This document shows positions 9,938 to 21,625 of a DNA stretch of 64,000 nucleotides, one piece after another. The position numbers and the translations under genes were made by a program. Positions within the stretch are counted from its first letter, which is position 1; every line of letters begins with the position of its first letter. Origin of the DNA: Rhynchospora pubera (taxonomy: Eukaryota > Streptophyta > Magnoliopsida > Poales > Cyperaceae); NCBI GenBank assembly GCA_028095005.1, contig CM051462.1, positions 123,308,752-123,372,751 of the forward strand, in the 5' to 3' direction. The notes under the pieces are model-generated. The model was not told the origin of the DNA. It saw nothing but the letters and a program-made list of their open reading frames with translations, and searched no databases.

Positions 9938-12639
9938 TCAACTTGTACACGACATTTCAATGGTCCTGTATAAAAAAAATTAAACATTTAAAAAATATTC
10001 CTACATAAAAGCAAGAATCACCAACGATACTGTAACATTCTTACTCAGTGTAATCCCCATATATAAATATATAATATATGATAGACTAAAATTCAAAAGA
10101 TCGAGCTAACCAAGAGAGCTTCGACTTGATGGCCCTTGCAGATTTTATATGAGCCCTTTATTCATTTATGCAATCTACCGGTATATTAAAAGAAATCATT
10201 ATAGAAATTTAAAAGGAAAGTTAATATTTTGTTGGTATATTCACAAAGCTGAGGGATCTGAGGACAGTCACATGAAGTTTCAGCGATATCGCTTCTAAAA
10301 CCTACATTTTCATTGATTCAAAGTTGCCACCCAAGAGGTTCGTTAATATTCTGCAATGCAGTTCCTAAATCGTTCAAATTATGACTCCAAGTTTGTAGCC
10401 ACTTGATTGTGATGTGATAATGTAGATGACTGATATGAAAGTAATAATTCTCATCATGAACATAAATCAGAACTGACACACTGAGCAAAGAAAGTCTTCA
10501 TTTCAACAACATGAACTCAAAAACAGTAGCTTAATTGTATGATTTGTAGCGGTTCTATTACCTAGCTCAAAAAGATAGGTTTTCGTGTGACATCTTGAAT
10601 GAGTAAAAAATAAATAAATAGGAAAAGATAGCGTCATACCTGTAAGAAAGTGTGCTAATTTTCATTTTTATGCTAATTACCAATTAATTAACCAAGCAAA
10701 CATAGCACACACAAGATCTAGTACACAAGCTATTGAAACACACGAGAAAAAGGATTGGAAGTATACCTCTCTTGGTATCGCAACCAAGAGGCTCGTTCCA
10801 ATGCGTTGGTGTCGGTGGCGTGCTCTCCAAGAACCTCCACGCCGTGCTCCTCGAGTCCACTAAGGAATTAACCACCTTCTCTAATCAATTATGCTAGTAA
10901 TTGAGAGAATTGTGCCTAATTCCAAAGCTTTCCCTTTCTATTTAATTCTCCAATTAATTTAGTGGAAAAGCTTGCTCAACACATGAGCTAGGTGGTGTGT
11001 GGAAGAGAGAAAGAGGAATAGAAAATTCTGAAATTTTCTTTTCTTCCTTGTGAGGTGCGGCCAAAGAGAGAAGGAGAGAGAGAGGTGTGTGGAGGCTAGG
11101 GGTTTGCTCCCAAAGAACACCCCTTTATATAGGCCACTCAACCTAGCTCTCATCCAACATTCCATGGACAAAAATACCCCTTGCCCTAGCCGCACCTACC
11201 TACCCCTATATATGGGTTGGGCCTCAAGTTGAGTTGAGCCCAATACTCTTCCATTTAAATGCACCTTCCATTGGACATTAAATTAACCAATTAATTTAAA
11301 GCCCAATTAGCTCAAATATTTAAATGTGTTGATTATAATTAATTATTAACTATTTAATAATTAATATGGAATTAGTCAATGCATTAAATTATTTCTATAT
11401 GATCTATTTGACTTAATTAATCATAACGGTCCATAACGGCATACGATTAATTAATCAACTTATCATATTTTGCAAAACCAATTGTTGCAAATAAATAATT
11501 AATGCACGTGTGGTTAAACACCTTATTATGTGTGACCCTTTGAGGATTTATGCTATGTTGGACATGGAATTAAATCGCTATTTAATTCCAATAATCATAA
11601 GCGGTATCTAGCAACACGTTATGATTCCCAATTCACATAAATAGTGTACTGCTACAATATTTCAATCCTGCATAAGAGAATATATGTATTTCCCTATTTT
11701 GATTCTTATGTCACACGATATCATCGTATAATCCAAGATAGGAATGTGTCATTCTTGCAGATTATACGTTTCTTGATCTAGAGATAATTGTATAAAGTTG
11801 CATGCAAACAATCTATCTCCATCAAGGGGCCCAAACAGATATCGTCACTCACTAAGTGAATTAATGAGGGACATACGGTTTTCTTGATGATTAACTTTTC
11901 CCCGCACAATTCAAGAGAACATAAATAAAGTCCGTATAGCAGCCCTTATCGGGAATCAGCGGTAGACAGTATTTATTGAACCTATCCTCATGTGGAAAAG
12001 ATAAACATCTCAAACTTAGAACCAAAATCACAACGAAATAAACAATGACACATAACACAATCCATATGTTTATTTCGATGGGTCAAGTCCTGTGCTATGT
12101 TCCATAACATACACATATGCAATTAAGTTGGTAACTCTTTACCTATGATTTGTAGAACTTAATCATCACTTAACTTGCATACTAATCTTATAAGATAATT
12201 AATGTTCCTTGTTAATTATCAAGATTATGGACCGTTTAGATTTATTATTGTCATTCTAAAGAATGATCAACAGAGATCTACAATTCAGATCCTCAACCTG
12301 AATGATCTGTCAATAATAAACCTAGGAACAGATGATAAAATCTCATCCAAAACATAAACTAATAATTAAGTCATTAAATTATTGACTTCTAGAACATAAC
12401 TCCAACAATACCTTCTGTGTTACTGAAATATAGAATTTCTGTATGTTTGGACCCAGAAAAAATATCAATGAACCATGGCAGAAGCTGAAAAAAGGATGAA
12501 CTAATTAATATATGCTGTACAATAAGTAAAGTAAAGAACAAAACATACCACATATTGGATGTTCAAAATCAAGATAAACAGTACAAAGGGATCTCCACTG
12601 CTCGCGCCTAAACTGACAACCCACCTCTATCAACACAAC
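9938..12639 (-). CDS. Unidentified multi-exon gene, C-terminal four exons
   Basis: Four minus-strand segments fit together with splice signals and a continuous frame. They are 12549-12639 (acceptor GGTGCAG, donor GTATGT), 12412-12438 (acceptor CATACAG, donor GTAT), 10331-10472 (acceptor GTGTCAG, donor GTGGCA) and 9938-9965 (acceptor TATACAG, ending TGA). They sum to 288 nt, giving 95 residues and a stop. Visible peptides include VVLIEVGCQFRREQWRSLC, EILYFSNTE and KWLQTWSHNLNDLGTALQ. I do not recognise the family. The N-terminal exons, which should lie between 12640 and about 14700, were not resolved. The intron between the second and third segments holds a 1.77-kb solo LTR. The phase agreement across four exons is the main evidence. 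A larger alternative for the 27-nt exon (acceptor at 12484) breaks the frame. Confidence 0.5.
10641..12407 (-). mobile_element. Solo LTR (1767 bp) inside an intron
   Basis: Read on the minus strand it starts TGTTGGAGTTATG and ends in CA. It is bounded by an exact 5-bp duplication ATACC at 10636-10640 and 12408-12412. There is no internal retroelement sequence, so it is a solo LTR. A minus-strand TATATAAA at 11124-11131 could be its TATA box. Its sense direction matches the host gene. The superfamily is not certain; it is unlike the Athila-type LTRs elsewhere in this window. Confidence 0.85.
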
Positions 12640-15600
12640 CTGCACCAGTATCAGATTGTCCCATAGTACAAATACCTCATAGATTCAATTTTCACCTAAG
12701 CATCATATGCAATCATTATTTATACACAGCCATGCAAGATACAGAATCTGTAAACCTTATTACTCTCTACAAATACTCCATGAAAAATTCTAAACTGAAA
12801 GTCAGTACCGATTGGTACTACACAACCTTAGTTAACCTCTAATTATACATCTGACTCAACAGTAACTGGTGAGTCTCCTTCGTCTCTCTTCATTACAACA
12901 CAAATGACAAAAGCAATCAACATAATCAATTATTAATCTATTATCAACATTGATCAATATGAGAAAAATAAATATTTCTAAGGAACCTGCTATACTCAAG
13001 CAGTTTTTTAGTTTCCTAAATGATGGTTCTCACCCAATAAGCACCAACAATATCAAACACAATTCTTTGTACATCACATCTTCTGCATCAATCTCCACTG
13101 TTTAAGTACAGAGGCACTGTGAACTAACCAAAACAAACCTTGTCAGTAAAAATGAAGAAAGAGAAAAGAAAGAAGGAAATTTTTTGCAGAAAGGTCCATG
13201 AAAAATTGTTATTTGGCAAAAAAATTCATACCATAAACTGAAATGTCGAGTAGTGCATTTGAGGTCGATATCATTCAAAGAAAATAAATATGGAACAGCA
13301 GCATTTGAGGTCGACAAAAATACATGCCAATTTGAGGTGAACTTCGGTTCATGCATATTCTTCCAGAAAATATGCTTGATCTTTGTCCAATCTGATTTCA
13401 TATGAAAGGGAGAAAGTAAGAATATCGAGGTTGTTTAGTTGATATAGAATAATATTGAAATTAAAAAGTCATAATTATTTGTAAGAAAGACACATCTAAT
13501 ACAATTAAAATGGTCAGTGCCCAAAGAAAATTAAACATATCTGCTCAACATTGATAGAACTTAATCGACTGCACACACCTGTACAACTAAGATTCTTGGT
13601 GATGCTCGAGTCTTTCTTGTATTTTTTTTTCCTGTAATGCACACACCTGTGCATACTACTGCTGCTATCAACTGCAATCCATGCAAGAAAAAAAAGGCGA
13701 GACAAAAAAAATCAAATAAATATATGGATTGATAAATATGCCATTTGCATTTCTTTATTCGTTACACATATCCGAAGGTCCTTCTTACCAAAACTTTGTA
13801 AGTAACAATAAGAAATCGATAAGTTCGACTTATAAGCAAATTTTTCCTAAGTTATATGCCTAATGTAATGTCATACAGAAAGCAAATCCTTAAAAGATTG
13901 TCATCATATATTAATCGTACAAACCTGCAACTTGAGAGTATTTTTTTATCCATTTGTTTTGAATATTTCTTAGGCCAAGTACATTACATTTTGACCTGTC
14001 TACTCTCTAAAGCTATTTTATCTATAAAACTATTTTTTCCCAGCTTAATTGTATTACATAATAAAGACCATATGAGCATATAATGGTTAAGTCTACGGCA
14101 CCTCCTTTCTCTCCTGTTTTACCTAGAAAAGCGAAAAAAATGAGAGAAAAAGGCACCGAAATTAGTAAGAGAGAGAGAGAGAATTACTTTTCAAAGTGGC
14201 AGAGGGTTAAACTAAAAAAAAAGTCTCTCTTTTCTTGCCATGGCACTTAACTTTCTCCATCGTTTAACTGTGGAATGCAGCCAAAATCGAAAAAAAAACT
14301 CAAGTCAATAAGTGACTAAGCTTTAAAATCGAAGAGCAAATGAGAGGAATTTAAGTTCTGAGAAAAATAAAGAGATAAAGACTGTACTCATATGAAGGAG
14401 GAGCTGCAGATCTGGTTCTAATCTGAGGTTGGCAATCGTCAGAATCAATGGCGAAGACTAAAGATGTTTTTTCCCCCTCCTAATCTCCGATGTTGGCTTG
14501 AGCAAAACGAAGAGAGAACGGTAAAGAGGCGAAAGAGGGGATTAGGACTCCGTACAGAGAGGAGAAAGAGGCACGTAACAAAATGAGTACAGAGGGCTCG
14601 GAACTCTCCAGAAGAAGGAGAAGATCGTACATAGCACATGGGAGACATCTTTTATCCGGTTAATAGACTGCAGCTGCACGAATTGAGGAGAGAGAATGCC
14701 AGTGGATCCGCATCCGATAAACGGCCGTGGCCCCCACATGTCAGCCACACTGTTTACCAACAGTGCTTAGCTACAGTATCGGATCCGGATCTAAATACCC
14801 CGGATTAATATATATTTCGATTTTGCTAGCGGGTTTTGGGTTTTTGTTTTCCCTTATCTTTTCTTGTTCTAGTTGTGTTTTCCTTTTTTTTTGTATATAT
14901 ATCCTCGTAAAATGTAACTTCTTTTGTTATTAATGAAATTACTTTTGTGGCGATCGCCACATAGCCTTTAAAAAAAAAACGGAAATTCACAAAACAAAAT
15001 ATGATGTTTGAGGTGTGTTTAGATGCGTGAGAATAAATATGAAAGAAGTAAAAAAAATTAAGAATATGAAATTGAGAATCATATGAATTAAATTTGATAA
15101 ATTAGATTTCTTTTCTTTTTTTTTTTTGGGAAAGTTGGCTAGCAATTAGCAGGCCGACAAAATTTCATTAATTAAAGATATATAGTATAACTTGGTACAG
15201 AGTATTTAAATATATATAGTTTACATGAAAGCTAATACAACCAAAAATAGTAAAGCAACAAAAGTACTAAAAGCCAGGAGCAATAAATAAGGAAAAAGGA
15301 AAAGGGTTAACATTAGCAGTGATCCTTCTCTTGGGGACGTTGAGTTTGGTAATAGTATAATCGCCAATAGATAATGTTATTTGTATATTGTGTTGATTAT
15401 ATAATCTACTTTTTGAGTGCTAATTCATCAAATTACGAGATATGATTGGAATAAAAAACAGAGTTCCATTCGCAAATGAGGAAATATATTAATTTGAATG
15501 TGGTTGAAATAGTAGAATTTATGTTCATTACTTATCCTATTCTCCCGCCAACCTTCATAATTAATCAATTAAGTTCATATGTTATCATCTCCGCTGGGGC

Positions 15601-16006
15601 ACTCGTGGTACTTTACAACTCACAAGTCACAACTGGCAACAAATAATTTTAGAGAGGCCGTAAGCTTGCGGACAATTAATGCCTGATTTCTAGTTAACAC
15701 ATGCATATATATACAAAGAGAAACCCTTTCAAGTGGGCAAATTCCATCATTACATAAGATTGATGCCTAAACAAATGTAATGACATTCCTTCAATTATCC
15801 ATCAGTCCCTCTCAAGCCCAACATGTAAGAAGAGAAGGGGAAAAAAAGGCAAAACATATATTTGACAAGAGTGAGAGGACGCCTGAATCCAAGGGCTATA
15901 TATAAATGATTTACCTATTTAGTAAGTAGTAATTAAACACCATCTACACCCATCTTAAGGATTTAGATGAAGACCCTTATATCTAATGGAATTATTGTCA
16001 ATGTTT
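12640..16006. other. Unresolved upstream part of a gene, promoter-like DNA and intergenic DNA
   Basis: The missing 5' exons of the minus-strand gene ending at 9938 should lie here, up to about 14.7 kb. Acceptor-like sites with short open stretches occur near 13577 and 13927 on the minus strand, but I could not join them. From 14820 on the sequence is T-rich or A-rich and includes a fragment of a GTTTAGATGCGTGAGAATAA MITE half near 15011. Nothing else is supportable. Confidence 0.35.
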
Positions 16007-18391
16007 TCATGTCCCGGTGACTTCTGAAATGCTCTGTAATGCAGGTTTCCATTGACTGCGCCGTGATCCCAACGAGCTGTTATTGTTGCCGGCAGATATC
16101 AATGCTTGTGCCACCGAAACCAACTCGTCGGCCTCCTCATCTTCATCACTCTTATCACGAACTGCCTCAGCCTGCAATGAAAAATTATTAGAATTTACTT
16201 TAAAAAAATTCTAGTCTTGGTGTGCTCCAAATATATATGTCGTGGTTACACGTGCATTCTTGCCAGACGTGTTGTGTCGTGTTTGCATGTGTAAGTCTCA
16301 AAAATGTTTTATGTCGTGTGATATCAGAAAATCAAATCCATGAACACAACACATCTAGAAACACGACACTCTAGTAATGACGTTTGATAGAATGTCGATG
16401 GTAAGGACTTTGTATGTAAGTTGGGTGCATGTGTTTTGGATGTAGGTTAGAATTAGCTTGTTCAAGTTTTGAACAAGCAACAAGTTTGTTCTTATTTTAA
16501 GATTTATTAGAACATGGAATAAATTTTGTTGTCAGATGAATACCTTGTTTAAATACAATACTAAACACGAAACAAATTGTTGGGGGTATTTTGTTCTTCA
16601 CCTTAATTTGGATTATAAAGTAAACATGAAACACCCTGCACTCCTGCAGATTCTTCGACCCATCCAAACACACCCGAGCTGTTTTTGTTTATTAAGTTGG
16701 TTCACTCACTTCTTGCACTTAATTAATTAGCTGAGGTTTAGTACCATCCCATCATAACCAGACGAACCAAATTTGGTGCAAATTATTATCCCGTCGTACA
16801 AGTGAACATCCCAAACCAAAATTTACAAGACACGAAATAGTACGGCGTCTCTGACAATCCCTCTGAAACACACAACAAGAGACGCGACGGAAATATGAAA
16901 ATTGCAAGATTTCGTCTGAAATATCTAGTCAAAAGGGGTTACAGAGTGAACAGAAAAGGCAACAATGAGTGTTTGTGTTGACTTGATGGTGACGCGCGGC
17001 GCTAATATTCAAACAAACAGAGACTTGATGCCTTGATGGTGAGTGGTGACCTATAAGCCAGGACGATCACGGACTCATTTCACTATTCGTACCTCAAGAA
17101 ACACGTAATACCATATTACTATGGTCTATGGGCCTATATTCTCAAATTCTCTCTCTTAAAGTGATGATTGATTCCGACACTGTACTTTCACTAAACCATC
17201 CAGATATATACCTACTTGCTGGAATTATTATATTAAATATTATTTATACGGAGTTACTATTTGAAGAGGGCAAACTTTTCAACTATATATCTATATCTGG
17301 ATAGAAATGAAATCCAGTCCCGTGCGGGACCGTACAGCGCAGAAATCACAGCCGTCTGATTTAATCTCAATGACAAAGGGAGCCCGTGCATGTAACTAGA
17401 TTGATAGGTCCGAACCGTCCAGATCAGATCGAACGGTTCGTAGGCTGCGCTGGACGGTCCCGCGCGGGAGCGGATGGGGATTGATCTGGATATATATTGA
17501 GGCTTAATTAAAGAATTAAAAAATAAAAATAAATGGCCATTTTCTCTATAAAATATTGTGGCCATCGGCATAGTACTAATTTTGTAAACATGAGCAGTTA
17601 TGTAATCGAACTGTTTATTTTTTAAAAAAGGTTAACCGTATTAAATCCATAATTTTGTTGATTTTGGTTAAACAGGAGAATGCATTTTTTTTTTAGCCAA
17701 TTCCCTTTTTCCAAGTGCTATCAACAAAACAAATAAAAACCAAACCCTATTTGCAAAAATAAGATAAACAATTTTGATATCTAATTATACGTACCACTAC
17801 CGGATTTTTCTCTGATTCTGCCTTCATAGCATGGCCACCTTGGCCTTCTTTCCTACTCTCTCTTCTCCCATGAGCAGAGCTAGTAGACATCTCCACATTA
17901 CCACTATTTGTAGCAAATTTAGCCAGCTTGGCATGCCTCTTCGTCTCAAATTTTCTCACCACCTCTACACGTACAAAAAATGAAACAGGAAACATGAAAA
18001 GTGAAAAATGGAAAAAGAAAATAAGATAAAACATTCCGCAAAAAATGAAAAAAAAGAATCACAAAGACAAAAGAGAACCTTCAAAGCTAACGAGGCGGTA
18101 CACATGTCCCATGAGAAGCGTATCGTCAGGCCTCAACAGCTTTAGGTGCTTCACCGCTGGTGCATGGCCATCGGGGCCGGGGTCTTTTTTTCTTCCGCTA
18201 TGCTTACTACCGGCTTTATTATTAATATCGCCACCGGAAGAAGCCGGTGCAGTGATTATGACCGCTACGTAGTGACCGGGATTGTCGGCCATAACCCGGC
18301 TGGCGCTGACCGACCAATACACCCGCTCGACCTTACCACCGGGATGTTGGATCACCACCGTAGCGACCTCTGCTGCCTGGCAATTCCCCAT
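16007..18391 (-). CDS. PADRE/DUF4228 domain protein
   Basis: Three exons on the minus strand: 18079-18391, 17795-17964 and 16007-16171. All introns are GT-AG, the phases fit, and the product has 215 residues. The start MGNCQAAE gives a Gly2 N-myristoylation site and a nearby Cys4 for palmitoylation, so membrane anchoring is likely. Residues 1-110 form the DUF4228 core: a hydrophobic VATVVIQHPGGKVERVYW strand, then LKLLRPDDTLLMGHVYRL and a VSFEEVVRKF segment across the first splice site. The middle is basic and disordered (KRHAKLAK, GRRESRKEG), followed by an acidic DEDEEADE stretch. The C-terminus has SRRSQWKPALQSISE, the usual tail of this family. Members are plant proteins often induced by pathogens and abiotic stress; the biochemical role is not established. 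Intron 2 is long (1623 bp) and carries a foldback repeat. Confidence 0.9.
17285..17500. repeat. Foldback element inside PADRE intron 2
   Basis: Arms 17285-17342 and 17445-17500 are inverted copies (CCGTGCGGGACCGTACAGCG versus CGCTGGACGGTCCCGCGCGG). The centre contains AGGGAGCCCGTGCATGTAAC and TAGATTGATAGG, which recur in related form at 59795-59850. Confidence 0.7.
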
Positions 18392-19585
18392 TGTTTGGAA
18401 CTAGAGGAAATAGGTTTTTTGCTGTTTCCTTTTGGTTAGTGAACTTTTTGTATGTTTCTTTGATTTGAGTATGTTATGGTTTTCTTCTTGTCTTGGGGCA
18501 GTGATAGGCAGTTGGTAAAGAGGGAATTAGAGCAGTCGGTACCAGAGTGTGACCACACGGGACTGGGTTTCATATACGAAAGGAGATGTAGGCATGTAGC
18601 AGGTGAGGTATTAAAAATTGGGTAATGGTATTGTGTCCCATTTATGTGCACCATCGAATGATCTTGATGATGCCTCATTATGTTTTATTGAATGTAATAG
18701 GAGAATTAGCATTATAACATAATTGGAAAAAAAGAAAGTTTGTCAGCATGTGCCTTCTTTTCTTGGCATATTATTGTAATTATTGTATTCAATGTTTTCT
18801 CTAAATTAAATGAGTTGTACAGAAAAATAAGATCTTTTTGGCTTTAAATATTTTTGTATTCATATCCTAAATATTAATAACATTTAATTACACTTTAATA
18901 TGCTATTTTCCTCCTGACTTTAATTCTATTATAACGGTCTCTGATGCTTTCTTTTTTACTCTTATAATACAATTATACTTTTGGGTTGATCGACTAAGTG
19001 ATTTGGCTTTATTGTGTCAATCAAGTGGTCTATGGTTCGAATTACGGAAAGAGCAATTTATTTTCAAATTTCTTATATCAAAATAGTTAGTTTCAAACCC
19101 ACCTTCAACAAAAATATAATAAAATCATACTTAAAAAGTATACTTAATAATTAAATTTGATCTATTTGCAAGTCCCAATTAAGCTTGTGTTCTTAATTTG
19201 TTTTATTTTTCACGTGTTGTTCATCTATAAATAGAGTGGCAAAAACTCGTTGAGAGAACAAAATAACTCAATTTTAAAATTTTTGCCTTTTTTTTTAGGG
19301 CCACGTGGCAAGTAAAATTTTTTTTTTGGCCTCTTGATTATTGAATATAAAATTTAAATGGATGGTTTGTGAGAAGAATTAATGTTATCAGTTCTAATAA
19401 GTCGTTCGGAGGCTTGGAGCTCATTTCATAATGTTTAAAACTTTTTTTTTTAGGAAACAAGTAGGATGAACTCCCAACCACTTTCATTTCTTCAAATTCA
19501 AAGTAAAATGCAAAAGCACAAAATTAACAATATCTGCGTTTTTTTTTATTTTCTGACAACCATGAGAAAATAAGAGAAACACATA
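18392..19585. promoter_or_regulatory. Upstream region of the PADRE gene
   Basis: It holds the 5' leader and probable promoter of the minus-strand PADRE gene next to 18392, then AT-rich intergenic DNA. No single promoter element stands out. A tRNA-like fragment (TATGGTTCGAATTACGG) near 19032 suggests SINE debris. Confidence 0.35.
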
Positions 19586-19753
19586 GGGGCTGTTTGGATT
19601 GATGGAGGATTTTGGAGAATTTCATCTTCCTACCATAAATTTATTATAAACAATCCAAACTCTTCACAAAGTTACACACTTTCCAATAAATTTATTTCTA
19701 GGAATTGCAACTTCCTCAAATTCTCTAAATTCCTAACCGATCCAAACGGCCCC
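19586..19753. mobile_element. MITE, GGGGCCGTTTGGAT family
   Basis: Starts GGGGCTGTTTGGATTG and ends CGATCCAAACGGCCCC, with the same core as 8839-9006 in inverse orientation. ATA flanks each end. Confidence 0.8.
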
Positions 19754-20477
19754 ATAATCAGGCAAAACTTTGAACAGAGGAAACAGCACTGATACCGATA
19801 AATTGAGTAGGTACCCACACACTAACCTTATATTATTATATCATCCCTCCTCTCCTCCGCCTATAACCTAGCAAAGTAGCAATCACATAAAAGTTCAAAA
19901 GCAAAATAAAGCAGTATCTAGCAAAAGTAAGAACTAAAAAGGAAAAAGATTCTTTTTGTCAACAATTTTAAGCAACAGTAAGTCAGTAATGTGTTTTTAG
20001 TCCGATTATTTGACGACTTTTCTAGACCTAATTAATTAAATGCACGCTGATTCTTCTTTTCACCATGTGTAATTATTCATATATACTGGCAATCCTGCTA
20101 TGCTCCATGCATTTGTCTTTTCGTTGGTGCATAAATATTCCTTTTTTGAGTTTCTAATTCCAAATTTCCAATGTACTTTGTGCATTTCAGGAAAGCACAC
20201 GATGTACATTTTAGTAAAATCAAGTATACTTCATTACTTCTATCAATTTGTCTGATCAGAAAAAGAGATCACAAAAGGCTTTTGGTTGCTGTTCCCCGTC
20301 CACGTATACTCTTGCAATAATTATGATTAAATATAATGCATTAAACAACAATCCCGATACCATGTTTGAGGCGCAGGTGAAGCATAGAAAAAGAAAAAAT
20401 CTTGCGGTATATAAGCGATCCGTTCGTCATATTTTTGGAATTAAATTATACAACTATATAATTCCAAGGGGTTTACC

Positions 20478-20895
20478 CAGTGTTTTAAATACCGTACCGG
20501 TCTTCAAACCGGTGAGGCTGTCGGTAGGGAGTTTACCGATTTTACCGGGTTTACCGGTTTGTAAACCGGTATAATAATATATAAATATCCATATATGCAC
20601 ATAAGAACTTGCGGCCCAGTGGCTAGTATTTTTGGTGTTTATTGCGGAGACCATGGTTTCGACTCCCCGTTTTCACAAATTTTTTCATGGTTTGAAACTA
20701 TCTATTTTCACTTGAATAGTTTCTTAGGTTCAAAAAGTATAAACCGGACGGTTTAATTACCGGTTTAAACGGTTTTTATCCGGTTTTTCCGGTTTTACTG
20801 CAGAGCGGTTTTATGGGCTTATTCTACCGGACCATGGTCCGGTTCACGGTAAACCCGGTTGGACCGGCCGGTCTGGTACGGTTTTTTAAACACTG
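20478..20895. mobile_element. hAT-type MITE (418 bp) with 8-bp duplication
   Basis: Terminal inverted repeats are CAGTGTTTTAAATACCGTACC and its near complement ending TTTAAACACTG. An exact 8-bp duplication GGTTTACC flanks it (20470-20477 and 20896-20903). The interior is rich in ACCGGT-type words and carries a tRNA-like stretch (GGCCCAGTGGCTAGTA ... GTTTCGACTCCCC) near 20610-20670. Confidence 0.9.
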
Positions 20896-20907
20896 GGTTT
20901 ACCACTA

Positions 20908-21625
20908 GGGGTGAAAACGAAGCGGATAATTTTCTCTCCGAACCGTCTCTATATTCGCAAAATAACGAATTTGGATAATATATCCGAACGGATGCGGATT
21001 CGGATTATTTTAAACGGATATGGATACGGATATGGAAAGCAATATTAGTGCGGATATGAATGCGTTATCCGTATCCGTATTTCTATATAAAATGGATATC
21101 CGTTTTGTATATGGTAATGATGCATTTTTTGAAATAATATCATAATTGACATATAGGTATAGCTATTTCAATTATATATATAGCATCATAATTGAGGATT
21201 ATTTTTTTTTACTATAAGATGATGTCAATTTTTGTATAAACTTGATTAAAGTTTGCTTTTTGTGATGTCTCAATATGTGTGAATAAGATTTTTTTTTTGT
21301 CGTTGTCTTTCTATTTTTTTTAGTTAATTCTATAGTAGTCATAAAAAAAATAAACATTACACTCTTCCGTTTGAATATTGTCTTTTGTTTAATAAAATAA
21401 ATTGAGCAAAATATCATCCATATCCGATAAAATATATCCGTATTCGTATGCATATCCGACAAAATAATCCATATTCATATCTATATCCGAACCATATTCG
21501 TATCCGTTTAACATCCACGCCGTATCCGTATCTAAATATATCCGTATCCGTATCCGAATTCGAAAAAAAATATGAATACGGATTTAGTATGACCACTATA
21601 CGTTCAGTATCCGCCCGTTTTCAAT
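20908..21625. mobile_element. GGGTGAAAACG / CGGATA-repeat element
   Basis: It starts AGGGGTGAAAACGAAGCGGATA and ends in an inverted match (TATCCGCCCGTTTTCA). Both ends are filled with degenerate CGGATA / TATCCG hexamer repeats around an AT-rich centre. It looks like a non-autonomous hAT-type element; no clean duplication was found. Confidence 0.5.

Noticed and set aside
12412..12484. Longer 73-nt version of the 27-nt exon
   Set aside because: It has a good acceptor and an open frame by itself, but joining it to 12549-12639 creates a stop; the 27-nt version keeps phase with both neighbours.
13102..13401. 99-codon minus-strand frame in the unresolved gene region
   Set aside because: It has no recognisable domain and I could not connect it in phase to the exon at 12549-12639.
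18436..18678. Minus-strand 80-codon frame upstream of the PADRE gene
   Set aside because: It overlaps the likely leader and promoter and shows no domain.
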